NCBI RefSeq assembly: GCF_006715635.1
Contig: NZ_VFNP01000001.1
Location: 2,976,001-3,040,000, forward strand
Length of the DNA: 64,000 nt
From: Streptomyces sp. SLBN-118
GTDB taxonomy: Bacteria > Actinomycetota > Actinomycetes > Streptomycetales > Streptomycetaceae
Direction: 5' to 3'
The notes beneath the pieces were generated by a model that worked only from the letters and a program-made list of their open reading frames with translations, did not search any database and was not told the DNA's origin. Shown piece by piece: positions 8,031 through 16,544 of this stretch. Position 1 is the first letter of the stretch; each line of letters begins with the position of its first letter. The position numbers were made by a program, and so were the translations under genes.

Positions 8031-9473
8031 ATGGCCTCTGCATCTGCATTCGAATACGCACCCGCACCCGAATCGCGGTCGATCGTCGACATCGCACCGT
8101 CGTACGGCCTCTTCATCGACGGCGAATTCACCGACGCCGCCGACGGCAAGGTCTTCAAGACCGTCTCCCCCGCCAGCGAGGAGGTCCTCGCCGAGGTCGC
8201 CCAGGCCGGCGCCGAGGACGTGGACCGCGCCGTGAAGGCGGCCCGCAAGGCGTTCGAGAAGTGGTCGGCGCTGCCGGGCCAGGAGCGTGCCAAGTACCTC
8301 TTCCGTATCGCCCGGATCATCCAGGAGCGCTCGCGCGAACTCGCCGTCCTGGAGACCCTCGACAACGGCAAGCCGATCAAGGAGACCCGCGACGCGGACC
8401 TCCCGCTGGTCGCGGCGCACTTCTTCTACTACGCGGGCTGGGCCGACAAGCTCGACCACGCCGGCTACGGCGCCCAGCCGAGGCCGCTCGGCGTCGCGGG
8501 CCAGGTCATCCCCTGGAACTTCCCGCTGCTGATGCTCGCCTGGAAGATCGCCCCGGCGCTCGCCACGGGCAACACCGTGGTGCTGAAGCCCGCCGAGACG
8601 ACTCCCCTGTCCGCCCTCTTCTTCGCGGACATCTGCCGCCAGGCGGGCCTGCCCAAGGGCGTTGTCAACATCCTGCCGGGATACGGCGAGACGGGCGCCG
8701 CGCTCGTCGAGCACCCCGACGTGAACAAGGTCGCCTTCACCGGCTCGACCGCCGTGGGCAAGGCGATCGCCCGTTCCATCGCCGGTACGGACAAGAAGGT
8801 CACGCTGGAGCTGGGCGGCAAGGGCGCGAACATCGTCTTCGACGACGCCCCCATCGACCAGGCCGTCGAGGGCATCGTCTCCGGCATCTTCTTCAACCAG
8901 GGCCAGGTCTGCTGCGCGGGCTCCCGCCTGCTGGTCCAGGAATCGATCGAGGAGGAGCTGCTCGACTCCCTCAAGCGCCGGCTCTCCACGCTGCGCCTGG
9001 GCGACCCGCTGGACAAGAACACCGACATCGGTGCGATCAACTCCGCGGAGCAGCTGGCCCGTATCAAGGCCCTGACCGAGACGGGCGAGTCGGAGGGCGC
9101 CGAGCGCTGGTCCGCCCCGTGCGAGCTGCCGGGCTCCGGCTACTGGTTCGCGCCGACCCTCTTCACGAAGGTCACCCAGTCGCACACGATCGCGCGGGAC
9201 GAGATCTTCGGCCCGGTCCTGTCCGTGCTGACCTTCCGTACGCCCGACGAGGCGGTCGCCAAGGCCAACAACAGCCAGTACGGCCTGTCGGCGGGCATCT
9301 GGACGGAGAAGGGCTCGCGGATCCTCGCGGTCGCGAACAAGCTGCGCGCGGGTGTGGTGTGGGCCAACACGTTCAACAAGTTCGACCCGACCTCGCCCTT
9401 CGGCGGCTACAAGGAGTCGGGCTTCGGCCGCGAGGGCGGCCGTCACGGTCTGGAGGCCTACCTCGATGTCTGA
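8031..9473 (+). CDS. Aldehyde dehydrogenase family protein
   Basis: A complete 480-residue NAD(P)-dependent aldehyde dehydrogenase. It has the cofactor region (IPWNFPLLMLAWKIAPAL), the general base in LELGGKGANIVF (about residue 262) and the nucleophile in NQGQVCCAGS (about 291). It oxidises an aldehyde to the acid. Co-transcription with deoC suggests acetaldehyde as a substrate, but specificity cannot be read directly. The ATG at 8031 lies five bases after the deoC stop. The 3' end overlaps the next gene by eight bases, so deoC and both dehydrogenase genes form one operon ending at the hairpin at 10401. Confidence 0.93.
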   Translation: MASASAFEYAPAPESRSIVDIAPSYGLFIDGEFTDAADGKVFKTVSPASEEVLAEVAQAGAEDVDRAVKAARKAFEKWSALPGQERAKYLFRIARIIQERSRELAVLETLDNGKPIKETRDADLPLVAAHFFYYAGWADKLDHAGYGAQPRPLGVAGQVIPWNFPLLMLAWKIAPALATGNTVVLKPAETTPLSALFFADICRQAGLPKGVVNILPGYGETGAALVEHPDVNKVAFTGSTAVGKAIARSIAGTDKKVTLELGGKGANIVFDDAPIDQAVEGIVSGIFFNQGQVCCAGSRLLVQESIEEELLDSLKRRLSTLRLGDPLDKNTDIGAINSAEQLARIKALTETGESEGAERWSAPCELPGSGYWFAPTLFTKVTQSHTIARDEIFGPVLSVLTFRTPDEAVAKANNSQYGLSAGIWTEKGSRILAVANKLRAGVVWANTFNKFDPTSPFGGYKESGFGREGGRHGLEAYLDV

Positions 9474-10380
9474 AGCGACACGTCTTGGCGTCTTCAAGAC
9501 CTACAAGCTGTACGTCGGGGGCAAGTTCCCCCGCTCCGAGAGCGGCCGGGTGTACGAGGTGACGGCGAAAACATCAGCCGCTGGCGCGGCGGGCAAAGGC
9601 AAGTGGCTGGCCAACGCCCCTCTCTCCTCCCGCAAGGACGCGCGTGACGCGGTCGTGGCGGCCCGCAAGGCCTTCGGCGGCTGGTCCGGCGCGACCGCGT
9701 ACAACCGCGGCCAGATCCTCTACCGCATCGCCGAGATGCTGGAGGGCCGCCGGGACCAGTTCGTACGCGAAGTGGCGGACGCGGAGGGCCTGTCCAAGTC
9801 GAAGGCCGCGGCCGTCGTGGACGCGGCGGTCGACCGGTGGGTCTGGTACGCGGGCTGGACCGACAAGATCGGCCAGATCGTGGGCGGGGCGAACCCGGTC
9901 GCGGGCCCGTTCTTCAACCTCTCCACCCCCGAGCCGACCGGCGTCGTGACGATCCTCGCGCCGCAGGAGTCGTCATTCCTGGGGCTGGTCTCGGTGCTCG
10001 CCCCGGTGATCGCGACGGGCAACACCGCGATCGTGATCGCTTCGGAGAAGTCCCCGCTCCCGGCGCTCTCGCTCGGCGAGGTGCTGGCCACGTCCGACCT
10101 CCCAGGAGGCGTGGTCAACATCCTCTCGGGCCGGACCGCGGAGATCGCCACGCCGCTGGCCTCGCACCAGGACGTCAACGCCATCGACCTCACCGGTGCC
10201 GATGACGTACTGGCGAAGGAGCTCGAAGTCGCGGCTGCGGACAACCTCAAGCGCGTCCTTCGTCCACAGCCTGTGGATTTCTCGGCCGATCCCGGCACGC
10301 ACCGCCTGACCGCCTTCCTGGAGACGAAGACGGTCTGGCACCCGACGGGTTCCCTCGGCGCGTCCGGCTCGGCGTACTGA
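9466..10380 (+). CDS. N-terminal-only aldehyde dehydrogenase homologue (probable pseudoenzyme)
   Basis: This 304-residue protein aligns with the cofactor-binding half of an aldehyde dehydrogenase (YKLYVGGKFPRSESG, RKAFGGWSG, FNLSTPEPTGVVTILAPQ). The catalytic half is missing: there is no glutamate base motif and no cysteine nucleophile, and the frame ends after a short unrelated tail. The reading frame is clean and its start overlaps the stop of the intact dehydrogenase by eight bases, so it looks maintained rather than decayed. A structural or regulatory partner of the upstream enzyme is an inference. Confidence 0.85.
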   Translation: MSEATRLGVFKTYKLYVGGKFPRSESGRVYEVTAKTSAAGAAGKGKWLANAPLSSRKDARDAVVAARKAFGGWSGATAYNRGQILYRIAEMLEGRRDQFVREVADAEGLSKSKAAAVVDAAVDRWVWYAGWTDKIGQIVGGANPVAGPFFNLSTPEPTGVVTILAPQESSFLGLVSVLAPVIATGNTAIVIASEKSPLPALSLGEVLATSDLPGGVVNILSGRTAEIATPLASHQDVNAIDLTGADDVLAKELEVAAADNLKRVLRPQPVDFSADPGTHRLTAFLETKTVWHPTGSLGASGSAY

Positions 10381-10400
10381 GCGGTCGCGGCCCCAGGACC

Positions 10401-10439
10401 GAGCCCCCTGCCGTCCCGTCCGGCGGCAGGGGGCTCTTT
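10401..10439 (+). terminator. Rho-independent terminator of the deoC operon
   Basis: GAGCCCCCTGCCG (10401-10413) pairs with CGGCAGGGGGCTC (10424-10436) across a 10-base loop, followed by TTT. It closes the deoC-aldehyde dehydrogenase operon and also lies just beyond the 3' end of the convergent small secreted gene. Confidence 0.8.
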
Positions 10440-10487
10440 CATGCCGGGGCTCACGCACAGGCTCATGCCCGGACTCCCGGCCCGGGC

Positions 10488-10880
10488 TCAGAACGGCAGC
10501 AGACCCGACGCACCGCCCACCACCGGCAGGTCCTCGATGGCCTGGCCCCGAGTCACGTGGCCCGTCGCCGTCGTCGTGCCGACCGGCTTGAAGTCGGCGA
10601 CCTGGGTGGCGACACCGTTGTCCAGCGGGTCGACGCCGGTCTTGGCCAGCGGGTCGAGCGGGAGTCGCTTGAGCTGCCCGGCACCGGCCACCGAGTTGGT
10701 GACCGCGCCCGTCAGGCCCTGGGTCTGGCCGGCGTCGAGCACGTCGAGGCCCGCGGGTGCCGTGGGTGCGGCATGGGCGGCGGCCTCGCCCGCGCCGAGT
10801 GCCGCGGCCACCGCCGCTACGGTCAGACCCGCACGCAGCAGTGTGAGCCGCCGGGACTGGGGAGCTGTGTGACGTGCCAT
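10488..10880 (-). CDS. Small secreted protein, unknown function
   Basis: A 130-residue product with a twin-charged N-terminus and a signal peptide (LLRAGLTVAAVAAALGAGEAAAHA, cleavage near residue 37). The mature part is about 90 residues, without cysteines, and rich in Gly, Leu and Pro (LKRLPLDPLAKTGVDPL). AGGA precedes the ATG at 10880. It resembles in style the other short secreted protein at 16865-17245. Such proteins are common in Streptomyces and often annotated only as hypothetical; no function can be assigned. Confidence 0.75.
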   Translation of the reverse strand: MARHTAPQSRRLTLLRAGLTVAAVAAALGAGEAAAHAAPTAPAGLDVLDAGQTQGLTGAVTNSVAGAGQLKRLPLDPLAKTGVDPLDNGVATQVADFKPVGTTTATGHVTRGQAIEDLPVVGGASGLLPF

Positions 10881-11000
10881 GGGATTCCTGACTGCGGAGG
10901 TAATCGGACGAGCACGCAGCGTAGTTGAGGTGTGACGCTCAATACCAACCTCCGCCCCGAGGGGTCCCCTTCACGGGGCAATGCCTCACACTGGTGTCCC

Positions 11001-11636
11001 GTGACCTCTTCCGCCATCCCCACTCGCGTCGTGCTGCTCTCGGGTCCCTCCGGGTCAGGAAAGTCCTCCCTCGCCGCCCGTACCGGCCTCCCGGTGCTGC
11101 GCCTGGACGACTTCTACAAGGAGGGCGACGACCCGACGCTCCCGCTGGTCGCGGGCAGTTCGGACATCGACTGGGACTCCCCGGAGTCGTGGGACGCGGA
11201 CGCGGCGGTGGCGGCGGTCGCCGAGCTGTGCCGCACGGGACGTACGACCGTGCCCGTGTACGACATCGCCACGAGTTCGCGCGTCGGTGTGGAGGCGTTC
11301 GCCACAGGCCGGACGCCACTGTTCGTGGCAGAGGGGATCTTCGCGGCGGACATCGTCGGGCGCTGCCGGGAACTGGGCGTACTGGCGGACGCGCTGTGCC
11401 TGCGTGGCCGCCCGTCGACGACGTTCCGCCGGCGGCTGGCACGAGATCTGCGCGAGGGCCGCAAGTCGGCGGGGTTCCTGCTGCGGCGGGGCTGGCGCCT
11501 GATGCGCGCGGAACGGGGCATCGTGGCCCGCCAGACGGGCCTGGGCGCGTACCCCTGTGACAAGGCCGAGGCCCTCGGCCGCCTCGCGGCCGCGGCGGCG
11601 GGCCGCCGGACGCCCGCGGCGCGCACGATGGCCTGA
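11001..11636 (+). CDS. Uridine kinase-like P-loop NTPase
   Basis: A 211-residue protein with a Walker A motif GPSGSGKSSLA near residue 15. A uridine kinase-like acceptor region LRLDDFYKEGDD is followed by DIDWDSPESWD. These patterns fit nucleoside or uridine kinases that phosphorylate uridine or cytidine, agreeing with the nucleoside salvage neighbourhood. The GTG at 11001 places the P-loop at the usual distance. No operator palindrome precedes it, so it is probably not in the same regulon. It is convergent with sigQ. Exact substrate is unproven. Confidence 0.8.
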   Translation: MTSSAIPTRVVLLSGPSGSGKSSLAARTGLPVLRLDDFYKEGDDPTLPLVAGSSDIDWDSPESWDADAAVAAVAELCRTGRTTVPVYDIATSSRVGVEAFATGRTPLFVAEGIFAADIVGRCRELGVLADALCLRGRPSTTFRRRLARDLREGRKSAGFLLRRGWRLMRAERGIVARQTGLGAYPCDKAEALGRLAAAAAGRRTPAARTMA

Positions 11637-11773
11637 CGGGTTTACCCCGCGCTGCCCATACGGGACCGGTACGGCAGGCGTCCCCATGCCTGCATGTACC
11701 GCAAGCGGCCATTGAGCAGCCCCCACCGCGAGCGACAACCTCCGCGAAAGCGGCGCCGGTTCAGGCGCAAAGC

Positions 11774-11820
11774 ACAGAGCGGGGCCGGACAAGACCCCCC
11801 GGCCTGTCCGGTCCCGCTGT
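11774..11820. terminator. Strong hairpin between convergent kinase and sigQ genes
   Basis: ACAGAGCGGGGCCGGACA (from 11774) pairs with TGTCCGGTCCCGCTGT (ending 11820) with one bulge. It lies between two genes that converge and can serve both directions. The remaining gap from 11637 holds no gene. Confidence 0.7.
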
Positions 11821-11823
11821 GTA

Positions 11824-11905
11824 TCCCCCGTGACCCCCGTGGTCCCCCGATCCCGCCGTCTCCCCCGAAACGACGGCCCCGTTTCCCCCGTTCCCCCCGT
11901 TGCCC
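11824..11905 (-). other. Run of G-tracts (potential G-quadruplexes) at the 3' end of sigQ
   Basis: On the sigQ sense strand, immediately after the stop codon, nine tracts of three to six G are separated mostly by 3-5 base spacers of the form AAC, AAAC, ATC or TCAC. The first four (GGG, GGGGGG, GGGGG, GGGG) satisfy the usual quadruplex pattern. The tract lies between the stop codon and the terminator hairpin, so it would be in the sigQ 3' untranslated RNA. Confidence 0.6.
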
Positions 11906-12637
11906 TCAAGCCACCAGCTCGCCGAAGGACTCTTCCTCGTCACGGCCGAAGCTGAGGACCTCGTCCTCACGCAGCCGGCGGAGCGACCGCCAGATGCTCG
12001 ACTTCACCGTGCCGACACTGATGTCCAGGATTTCCGCGATCTCCGGGTCGGTGCGGCCCTCGTAGTAGCGAAGGACCAGCATCGTCCGCTGGAGCTCGGG
12101 CAGCCTGGCCAGCGCCTGCCAGAGCACCGCGCGCAGTTCCGTACCCCGCATCGCGTCGGTGTCGCCCGCCGTCTCCGGCAGCTCCTCCGTCGGGTACTCG
12201 TTGAGCTTGCGCCGGCGCCACGCGCTGATGTGCAGGTTGGTCATCGTGCGGCGCAGATATCCCCCGACCGCCGCCTTGTCGGTGATCCTTTCCCAGGCCC
12301 GGTACGTCGAGAAGAGGGCGCTCTGCAGCAGATCCTCCGCCTCGTACCGGTCCCCGGTCAGGTGGTACGCGGTCGCGTACAGAGAGGCGCGGCGTTCTTG
12401 CACGTAGGCGGTGAACTCCGCCTCCGACAGGCTCGGCCGCTCCCCCGCGGCCTTACCGTACGCCGCGCTCGCCCCCGCGTTCGCGTCAACGACCGTCATG
12501 TACGACGGCTTGTGCTGACGCCCGGCGCCGCGAACGCACCCCCGCCCGTTCACCGCGCCGGACTTCTCCGTGCTCCTCACGACGTCGTGGAGACGCGTGA
12601 CAACTGCGCTTGAGTTGGTGCTGTGCAGTGCGTTCAT
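11906..12637 (-). CDS. sigQ: ECF sigma factor SigQ
   Basis: A SigE-type RNA polymerase sigma factor. Region 2 spans YATAYHLTGDRYEAEDLLQSA and region 4 spans LPELQRTMLVLRYYEGRTD to DISVGTVKSSIWRSLRRLRE. Divergent placement from afsQ1/afsQ2 is the arrangement known for sigQ in S. coelicolor, where it belongs to the AfsQ1/Q2 network affecting antibiotic production under nitrogen or nutrient imbalance. The ATG at 12637 gives 243 residues; a later ATG at 12499 would give 197, closer to the minimal family length, so the start is uncertain. A G-tract run and a hairpin follow the stop. Confidence 0.88.
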   Translation of the reverse strand: MNALHSTNSSAVVTRLHDVVRSTEKSGAVNGRGCVRGAGRQHKPSYMTVVDANAGASAAYGKAAGERPSLSEAEFTAYVQERRASLYATAYHLTGDRYEAEDLLQSALFSTYRAWERITDKAAVGGYLRRTMTNLHISAWRRRKLNEYPTEELPETAGDTDAMRGTELRAVLWQALARLPELQRTMLVLRYYEGRTDPEIAEILDISVGTVKSSIWRSLRRLREDEVLSFGRDEEESFGELVA

Positions 12638-12719
12638 CTCGCGCCCCCCGTCGAGTGGCTGTTTCCGTCCGTGTGCCAAAAAGCTTGCCCCGGCAGTTTC
12701 ATGGCGTTGTCCGTCGACT

Positions 12720-12735
12720 GTCACAGGCCTGTCAC
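12720..12735 (+). promoter_or_regulatory. Predicted AfsQ1-binding direct repeat
   Basis: GTCAC-AGGCCT-GTCAC matches the published AfsQ1 box form GTnAC-n6-GTnAC, with identical half-sites. It lies 83 bases upstream of the sigQ ATG and 160 bases upstream of afsQ1, in the only intergenic region between them, where it could control either gene. Confidence 0.75.
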
Positions 12736-12896
12736 AGGGCCCACCGGGGGCCGCGTGCTCAGCGATCCGGACCGGGTCGGGACTCCCTCGCGAACCCCGG
12801 AACAAAGTGCTCGAAACGCCTCTCACAAGGGGAGGAGTCGTAGTGAGACCGTCCAGCAGTCGAACTACGGCTCCCCCATGGGACAGAATGACCTCC

Positions 12897-13574
12897 GTGC
12901 CTTTCCTGTTGCTGATCGAGGACGACGACGCCATCCGCACGGCCCTCGAGCTCTCCCTGTCACGCCAGGGCCACCGAGTGGCCACCGCGGCGACGGGCGA
13001 GGACGGCCTGAAACTGCTGCGCGAGCAGCGGCCGGACCTGATCGTGCTCGACGTGATGCTGCCCGGGATCGACGGTTTCGAGGTGTGCCGGCGCATCAGG
13101 CGCACCGACCAGCTGCCGATCATTCTGCTGACCGCACGCAGTGACGACATCGATGTGGTCGTGGGTCTCGAGTCCGGCGCGGACGACTATGTCGTCAAGC
13201 CCGTGCAGGGCCGTGTGCTGGACGCCCGGATCCGTGCCGTACTGCGGCGCGGTGAGCGGGAGTCCACCGATTCGGCGACCTTCGGTTCGCTGGTGATCGA
13301 CCGCTCCGCGATGACGGTCACCAAGAACGGCGAGGACCTGCAGCTCACCCCGACCGAGCTGCGGCTTCTCCTTGAGCTGAGCCGCAGGCCCGGGCAGGCT
13401 CTGTCGCGGCAGCAGCTACTGCGGCTGGTGTGGGAGCACGACTACCTCGGCGACTCACGACTTGTGGACGCGTGTGTGCAGCGGCTGCGGGCGAAGGTGG
13501 AGGACGTACCGTCCTCGCCGACCCTGATCCGTACCGTGCGCGGCGTGGGTTACCGGCTGGACGTCCCCCAGTGA
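12897..13574 (+). CDS. afsQ1: Response regulator AfsQ1
   Basis: A 225-residue OmpR/PhoB-type response regulator. The receiver domain (1-120) has acidic pocket EDDD at 8-11 and phospho-acceptor Asp52 in VLDVMLPG. The C-terminal winged helix includes LTPTELRLLLEL and the recognition segment DSRLVDACVQRLRAKVE. Sequence and gene order identify AfsQ1, which with AfsQ2 controls antibiotic synthesis and development in streptomycetes. The GTG at 12897 follows a -10-like CAGAAT (12884-12889) by seven bases, suggesting a leaderless transcript. AfsQ2 follows 40 bases downstream. Confidence 0.95.
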   Translation: MPFLLLIEDDDAIRTALELSLSRQGHRVATAATGEDGLKLLREQRPDLIVLDVMLPGIDGFEVCRRIRRTDQLPIILLTARSDDIDVVVGLESGADDYVVKPVQGRVLDARIRAVLRRGERESTDSATFGSLVIDRSAMTVTKNGEDLQLTPTELRLLLELSRRPGQALSRQQLLRLVWEHDYLGDSRLVDACVQRLRAKVEDVPSSPTLIRTVRGVGYRLDVPQ

Positions 13575-13614
13575 GAGATGCGCACGCCATGACCCCCGTG
13601 AACGGAACCACTCG

Positions 13615-15171
13615 GTGAGCGGTGCCGCAAAGCGCGCGATACTCGCCGGGCTCCGCTGGACGAGTCTTCGGCTCCGTCTTGTCGTCGTCTTCGCCCTGGT
13701 CGCGCTGACCGCTGCCGTGTCCGCCTCGGGCATCGCCTACTGGCTCAACCGGGAAGCCGTGCTGACCCGTACGCAGGACTCGGCGCTCGGCGACTTCCGC
13801 CAGGGGATGCAGAACCGTGCCGCCGCGCTGCCGCTGCGGCCCACCCAGAGCGAACTGCAGAAAACCGCCGAGCAGATGGCCGGAGGCAGCGCCGGTTTCA
13901 GCGTGCTGCTCATCGGCGAGCGCGACAAGGGCAAGCCGATCGTCGGCGTTTCCGATCCGGACACCTTCACGCTCGACGACGTCCCGGCCAAGCTGCAGGA
14001 GGCGGTGAACGAGCGGCAGGGCGTCGGCGCCGGCAACTCCGTCCCGTACCACCTCTACTGGCAGCGCACCCAGCGCCGCGGCAAGCCCTACCTGGTCGGC
14101 GGTACGCGGATCATCGGCGGCGGCCCGACCGGCTATGTGTTCAAGTCGCTGGACCAGGAGCGCCAGGACCTCAACTCCCTCGCCTGGTCGCTGGGGATCG
14201 CCACCGCGCTGGCCCTGGTCGGCTCGGCACTGCTCGCGCAGGCCGCCGCCACCACCGTCCTCAAGCCCGTGCACCGGCTGGGCGAGGCGGCCCGGCGGCT
14301 CGGCGAGGGCAAGCTCGACACCCGGCTGCGGGTCTCGGGCACGGACGAACTCGCCGAGCTGGCGAGGACGTTCAACAAGACGGCCGAGTCGCTGGAGAAG
14401 AAGGTCGCGGACATGAGCGCGCGGGAGGAGTCCAGCCGCCGCTTCGTCGCCGACATGTCGCACGAGCTGCGCACCCCGCTGACCGCGCTGACCGCCGTCA
14501 CCGAAGTTCTCGAGGACGAGGCCGACAGCCTCGACCCGATGATCGCGCCCGCCGTGAACCTGGTGGTGAGCGAGACCCGCCGGCTCGGCGACCTCGTCGA
14601 GAACCTGATGGAGGTCACCCGCTTCGACGCGGGAACGGCCAGGCTCGTCCTCGACACGGTCGACGTCGCCGACCAGGTGACCGCCTGCATCGACGCGCGC
14701 GCCTGGCTGGACGCGGTGGACCTGGACGCGGAGCGCGGGATCATGGCGGGGCTCGATCCGCGCCGGCTCGATGTGATCCTGGCGAATCTGATCGGCAACG
14801 CCCTCAAGCACGGCGGCTCGCCGGTGCGGGTGTCGGTGCGGCCGGTCGACGACGAGCTGCTGATCGAGGTACGGGACCACGGGCCGGGGATTCCCCCGGA
14901 CGTACTGCCGCATGTCTTCGACCGTTTCTACAAGGCGAGCGCCTCGCGGCCGCGCTCCGAGGGCAGTGGGCTCGGGCTGTCGATCGCGATGGAGAACGCC
15001 CACATCCACGGAGGCGACATCACCGCGGCCAACTCGGCGGACGGCGACGGCGCGGTGTTCGTGCTGCGGCTGCCGCGGGACGCCTCGTCGCTGAAGGACG
15101 GCGACGGGCACGGCGACAGGGACGCAGACCAGGACCCCGCGGACGACCGGGGAGAGGAAGGCGCGCAGTGA
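13615..15171 (+). CDS. afsQ2: Sensor histidine kinase AfsQ2
   Basis: A 518-residue membrane kinase partner of AfsQ1. The first membrane helix is about residues 22-44, an extracytoplasmic sensor covers about 45-185, and a second helix about 190-212 leads to a HAMP domain. The phospho-acceptor is His283 in SHELRTP. The ATPase domain shows an N box (ANLIGNALKHGG), G1 (DHGPGIP) and G2 (GSGLGLSIAMENAHIHGG). The C-terminus is an Asp-rich tail. The GTG at 13615 overlaps the stop of a nine-codon frame (13590-13619) that could be a leader peptide. The stop overlaps the lipoprotein start (GTGA). Confidence 0.93.
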   Translation: MSGAAKRAILAGLRWTSLRLRLVVVFALVALTAAVSASGIAYWLNREAVLTRTQDSALGDFRQGMQNRAAALPLRPTQSELQKTAEQMAGGSAGFSVLLIGERDKGKPIVGVSDPDTFTLDDVPAKLQEAVNERQGVGAGNSVPYHLYWQRTQRRGKPYLVGGTRIIGGGPTGYVFKSLDQERQDLNSLAWSLGIATALALVGSALLAQAAATTVLKPVHRLGEAARRLGEGKLDTRLRVSGTDELAELARTFNKTAESLEKKVADMSAREESSRRFVADMSHELRTPLTALTAVTEVLEDEADSLDPMIAPAVNLVVSETRRLGDLVENLMEVTRFDAGTARLVLDTVDVADQVTACIDARAWLDAVDLDAERGIMAGLDPRRLDVILANLIGNALKHGGSPVRVSVRPVDDELLIEVRDHGPGIPPDVLPHVFDRFYKASASRPRSEGSGLGLSIAMENAHIHGGDITAANSADGDGAVFVLRLPRDASSLKDGDGHGDRDADQDPADDRGEEGAQ

Positions 15172-15797
15172 CACCCGCGAAGGGCCGTACCCGGCGTACG
15201 GCAGCGGCACTCGCCGTGCTCATGGGCGTGGCCGTCCTCGGCGGCTGCGGGATCCGGCCCACTCAGGTTCCGGTCGACGCCGGTCCCGCGCCTTCGCGGG
15301 TGCCCTGCGAGGTGACCGGACAGGACTTCACGCCCCAGGCGCAGCCGCAGGGCGTCCCGGTCCGCGTCTACCTGGTCTGCGCCTCCCAACTGGAGTCCGT
15401 GGACCGTACCGCTGCGGTGTCAGGCGGGACGGCCCCCGACAGCCGTCTCCGGCTCGCCCAGGCACTCCTCGACGAGCTCGAGAGGGAGCCCACGGCGCCG
15501 GAGCACGAAGCGGGCTTCGCCACGTACGTACGAGGGCCCCTTGTGCTGCGAGGCGCGCGCAAGGGAGATCCGGCGGGGACGCTTCGGCTGAGCCGCCAGC
15601 CGGAGGATCTGCCGACGGCAGCGCTCGCCCAGATCGTGTGCACCTTCGCCGAGGGCCGGGCGGCAGCGACGGACGGCTCCGTGCTGCTGGGCGGCCCCGG
15701 GGACTACGCACCCCGTGGGTACGAGTGCTCGGCGGCGACGAAGGAGCGGCCCGAGGAGGCCGTGCCGACGCTCGGCGCGCTGCCCTCGGCGTCGTAG
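15168..15797 (+). CDS. Lipoprotein downstream of afsQ2
   Basis: A 209-residue exported lipoprotein: basic N-terminus, hydrophobic core, and lipobox VLGGC with the modified cysteine near residue 27. The mature part has two conserved-looking segments (VYLVCASQLESVDRT and LAQALLDELEREPT), reminiscent of GerMN-like lipoproteins, though that domain call is weak. The GTG start overlaps the afsQ2 stop by four bases, so it is translationally coupled to the kinase. In S. coelicolor the third gene of the afsQ operon is also a putative lipoprotein; a role in signal sensing is plausible but unproven. Confidence 0.85.
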   Translation: MTPAKGRTRRTAAALAVLMGVAVLGGCGIRPTQVPVDAGPAPSRVPCEVTGQDFTPQAQPQGVPVRVYLVCASQLESVDRTAAVSGGTAPDSRLRLAQALLDELEREPTAPEHEAGFATYVRGPLVLRGARKGDPAGTLRLSRQPEDLPTAALAQIVCTFAEGRAAATDGSVLLGGPGDYAPRGYECSAATKERPEEAVPTLGALPSAS

Positions 15798-15878
15798 CGC
15801 GTCCGACGGAGCACCCCGCGGAGCTTCCTCTTCGAGGCGGGCGGAACCGATTCGAGCGAAGCGTGCGTCTTGGGGGGC

Positions 15879-16451
15879 GTGCAGCGTCAAGGTCCGGCAG
15901 GCAGTGCCGCCATCCGCTTCCGCGCGGCGGGGGTCATCCTCCTCCTCGCGCATCTGCTGCTCGTTTCCTGGCTGACGCTGCGCCCACTCGATGTGGTGTG
16001 GGTGACGCCCGCGAATCTCGAGCCGCTCGCCGGTATCAAGGCGGATCTCGCGCTGGGGCCGGTGGAAGCCGCGCGCCGGATCGGCGAAGGCCTGGTACTG
16101 CTCGCCCCCCTCGGCATACTGCTGCCCATGGCGGGCGGCAAGCTCACCGTCTCTCCGCTGGTCTCGCTGACCCGTACGGTCGCGGCGGGGGCCCTGCTGT
16201 CGCTCGGCATAGAGCTGCTGCAGACCGCGGTCCCCGGGCGGGTTCTCGACGTGGACTCGCTGCTGCTGAACACGGCCGGGGTGGCCCTGGCCCATCTGGC
16301 CGTCGTGCCCGCGGGCCGGGCGCGGCTCCGCCGCAAGCAGGCGCGGACGTCCCCGGCGGGCTCTTCCCGGCGGCGGCGCGGGGCCATGCTCCGGGAGGAC
16401 GCTTCTCAGGGGCCGACCCCGACGATTCCCAGGGTCGGGATCGCCCCGTAG
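15879..16451 (+). CDS. VanZ-like membrane protein
   Basis: A 190-residue protein with four hydrophobic segments (starting VILLLAHLLLVSWLTL) and the VanZ-family pattern LLLAPLGILLPM ... LLSLGIELLQTAVPGRVLD VDSLLLNTAG. VanZ-type proteins are linked to teicoplanin resistance or cell-envelope functions in some bacteria, but most actinobacterial copies are uncharacterised. The GTG at 15879 follows a G-rich stretch that may serve as ribosome binding site; an in-frame TTG lies nine bases earlier. The basic C-terminal tail (ARLRRKQAR) is probably cytosolic. Confidence 0.8.
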   Translation: MQRQGPAGSAAIRFRAAGVILLLAHLLLVSWLTLRPLDVVWVTPANLEPLAGIKADLALGPVEAARRIGEGLVLLAPLGILLPMAGGKLTVSPLVSLTRTVAAGALLSLGIELLQTAVPGRVLDVDSLLLNTAGVALAHLAVVPAGRARLRRKQARTSPAGSSRRRRGAMLREDASQGPTPTIPRVGIAP

Positions 16452-16544
16452 AGCGACGCTTTGCCCCCCTCGCGAAGCGATTATGGATGCATCGGGAGCA
16501 CGACAGAGAGGCTCCCCCGCAAGGTTCTCGCGAAGGAGCCCACC

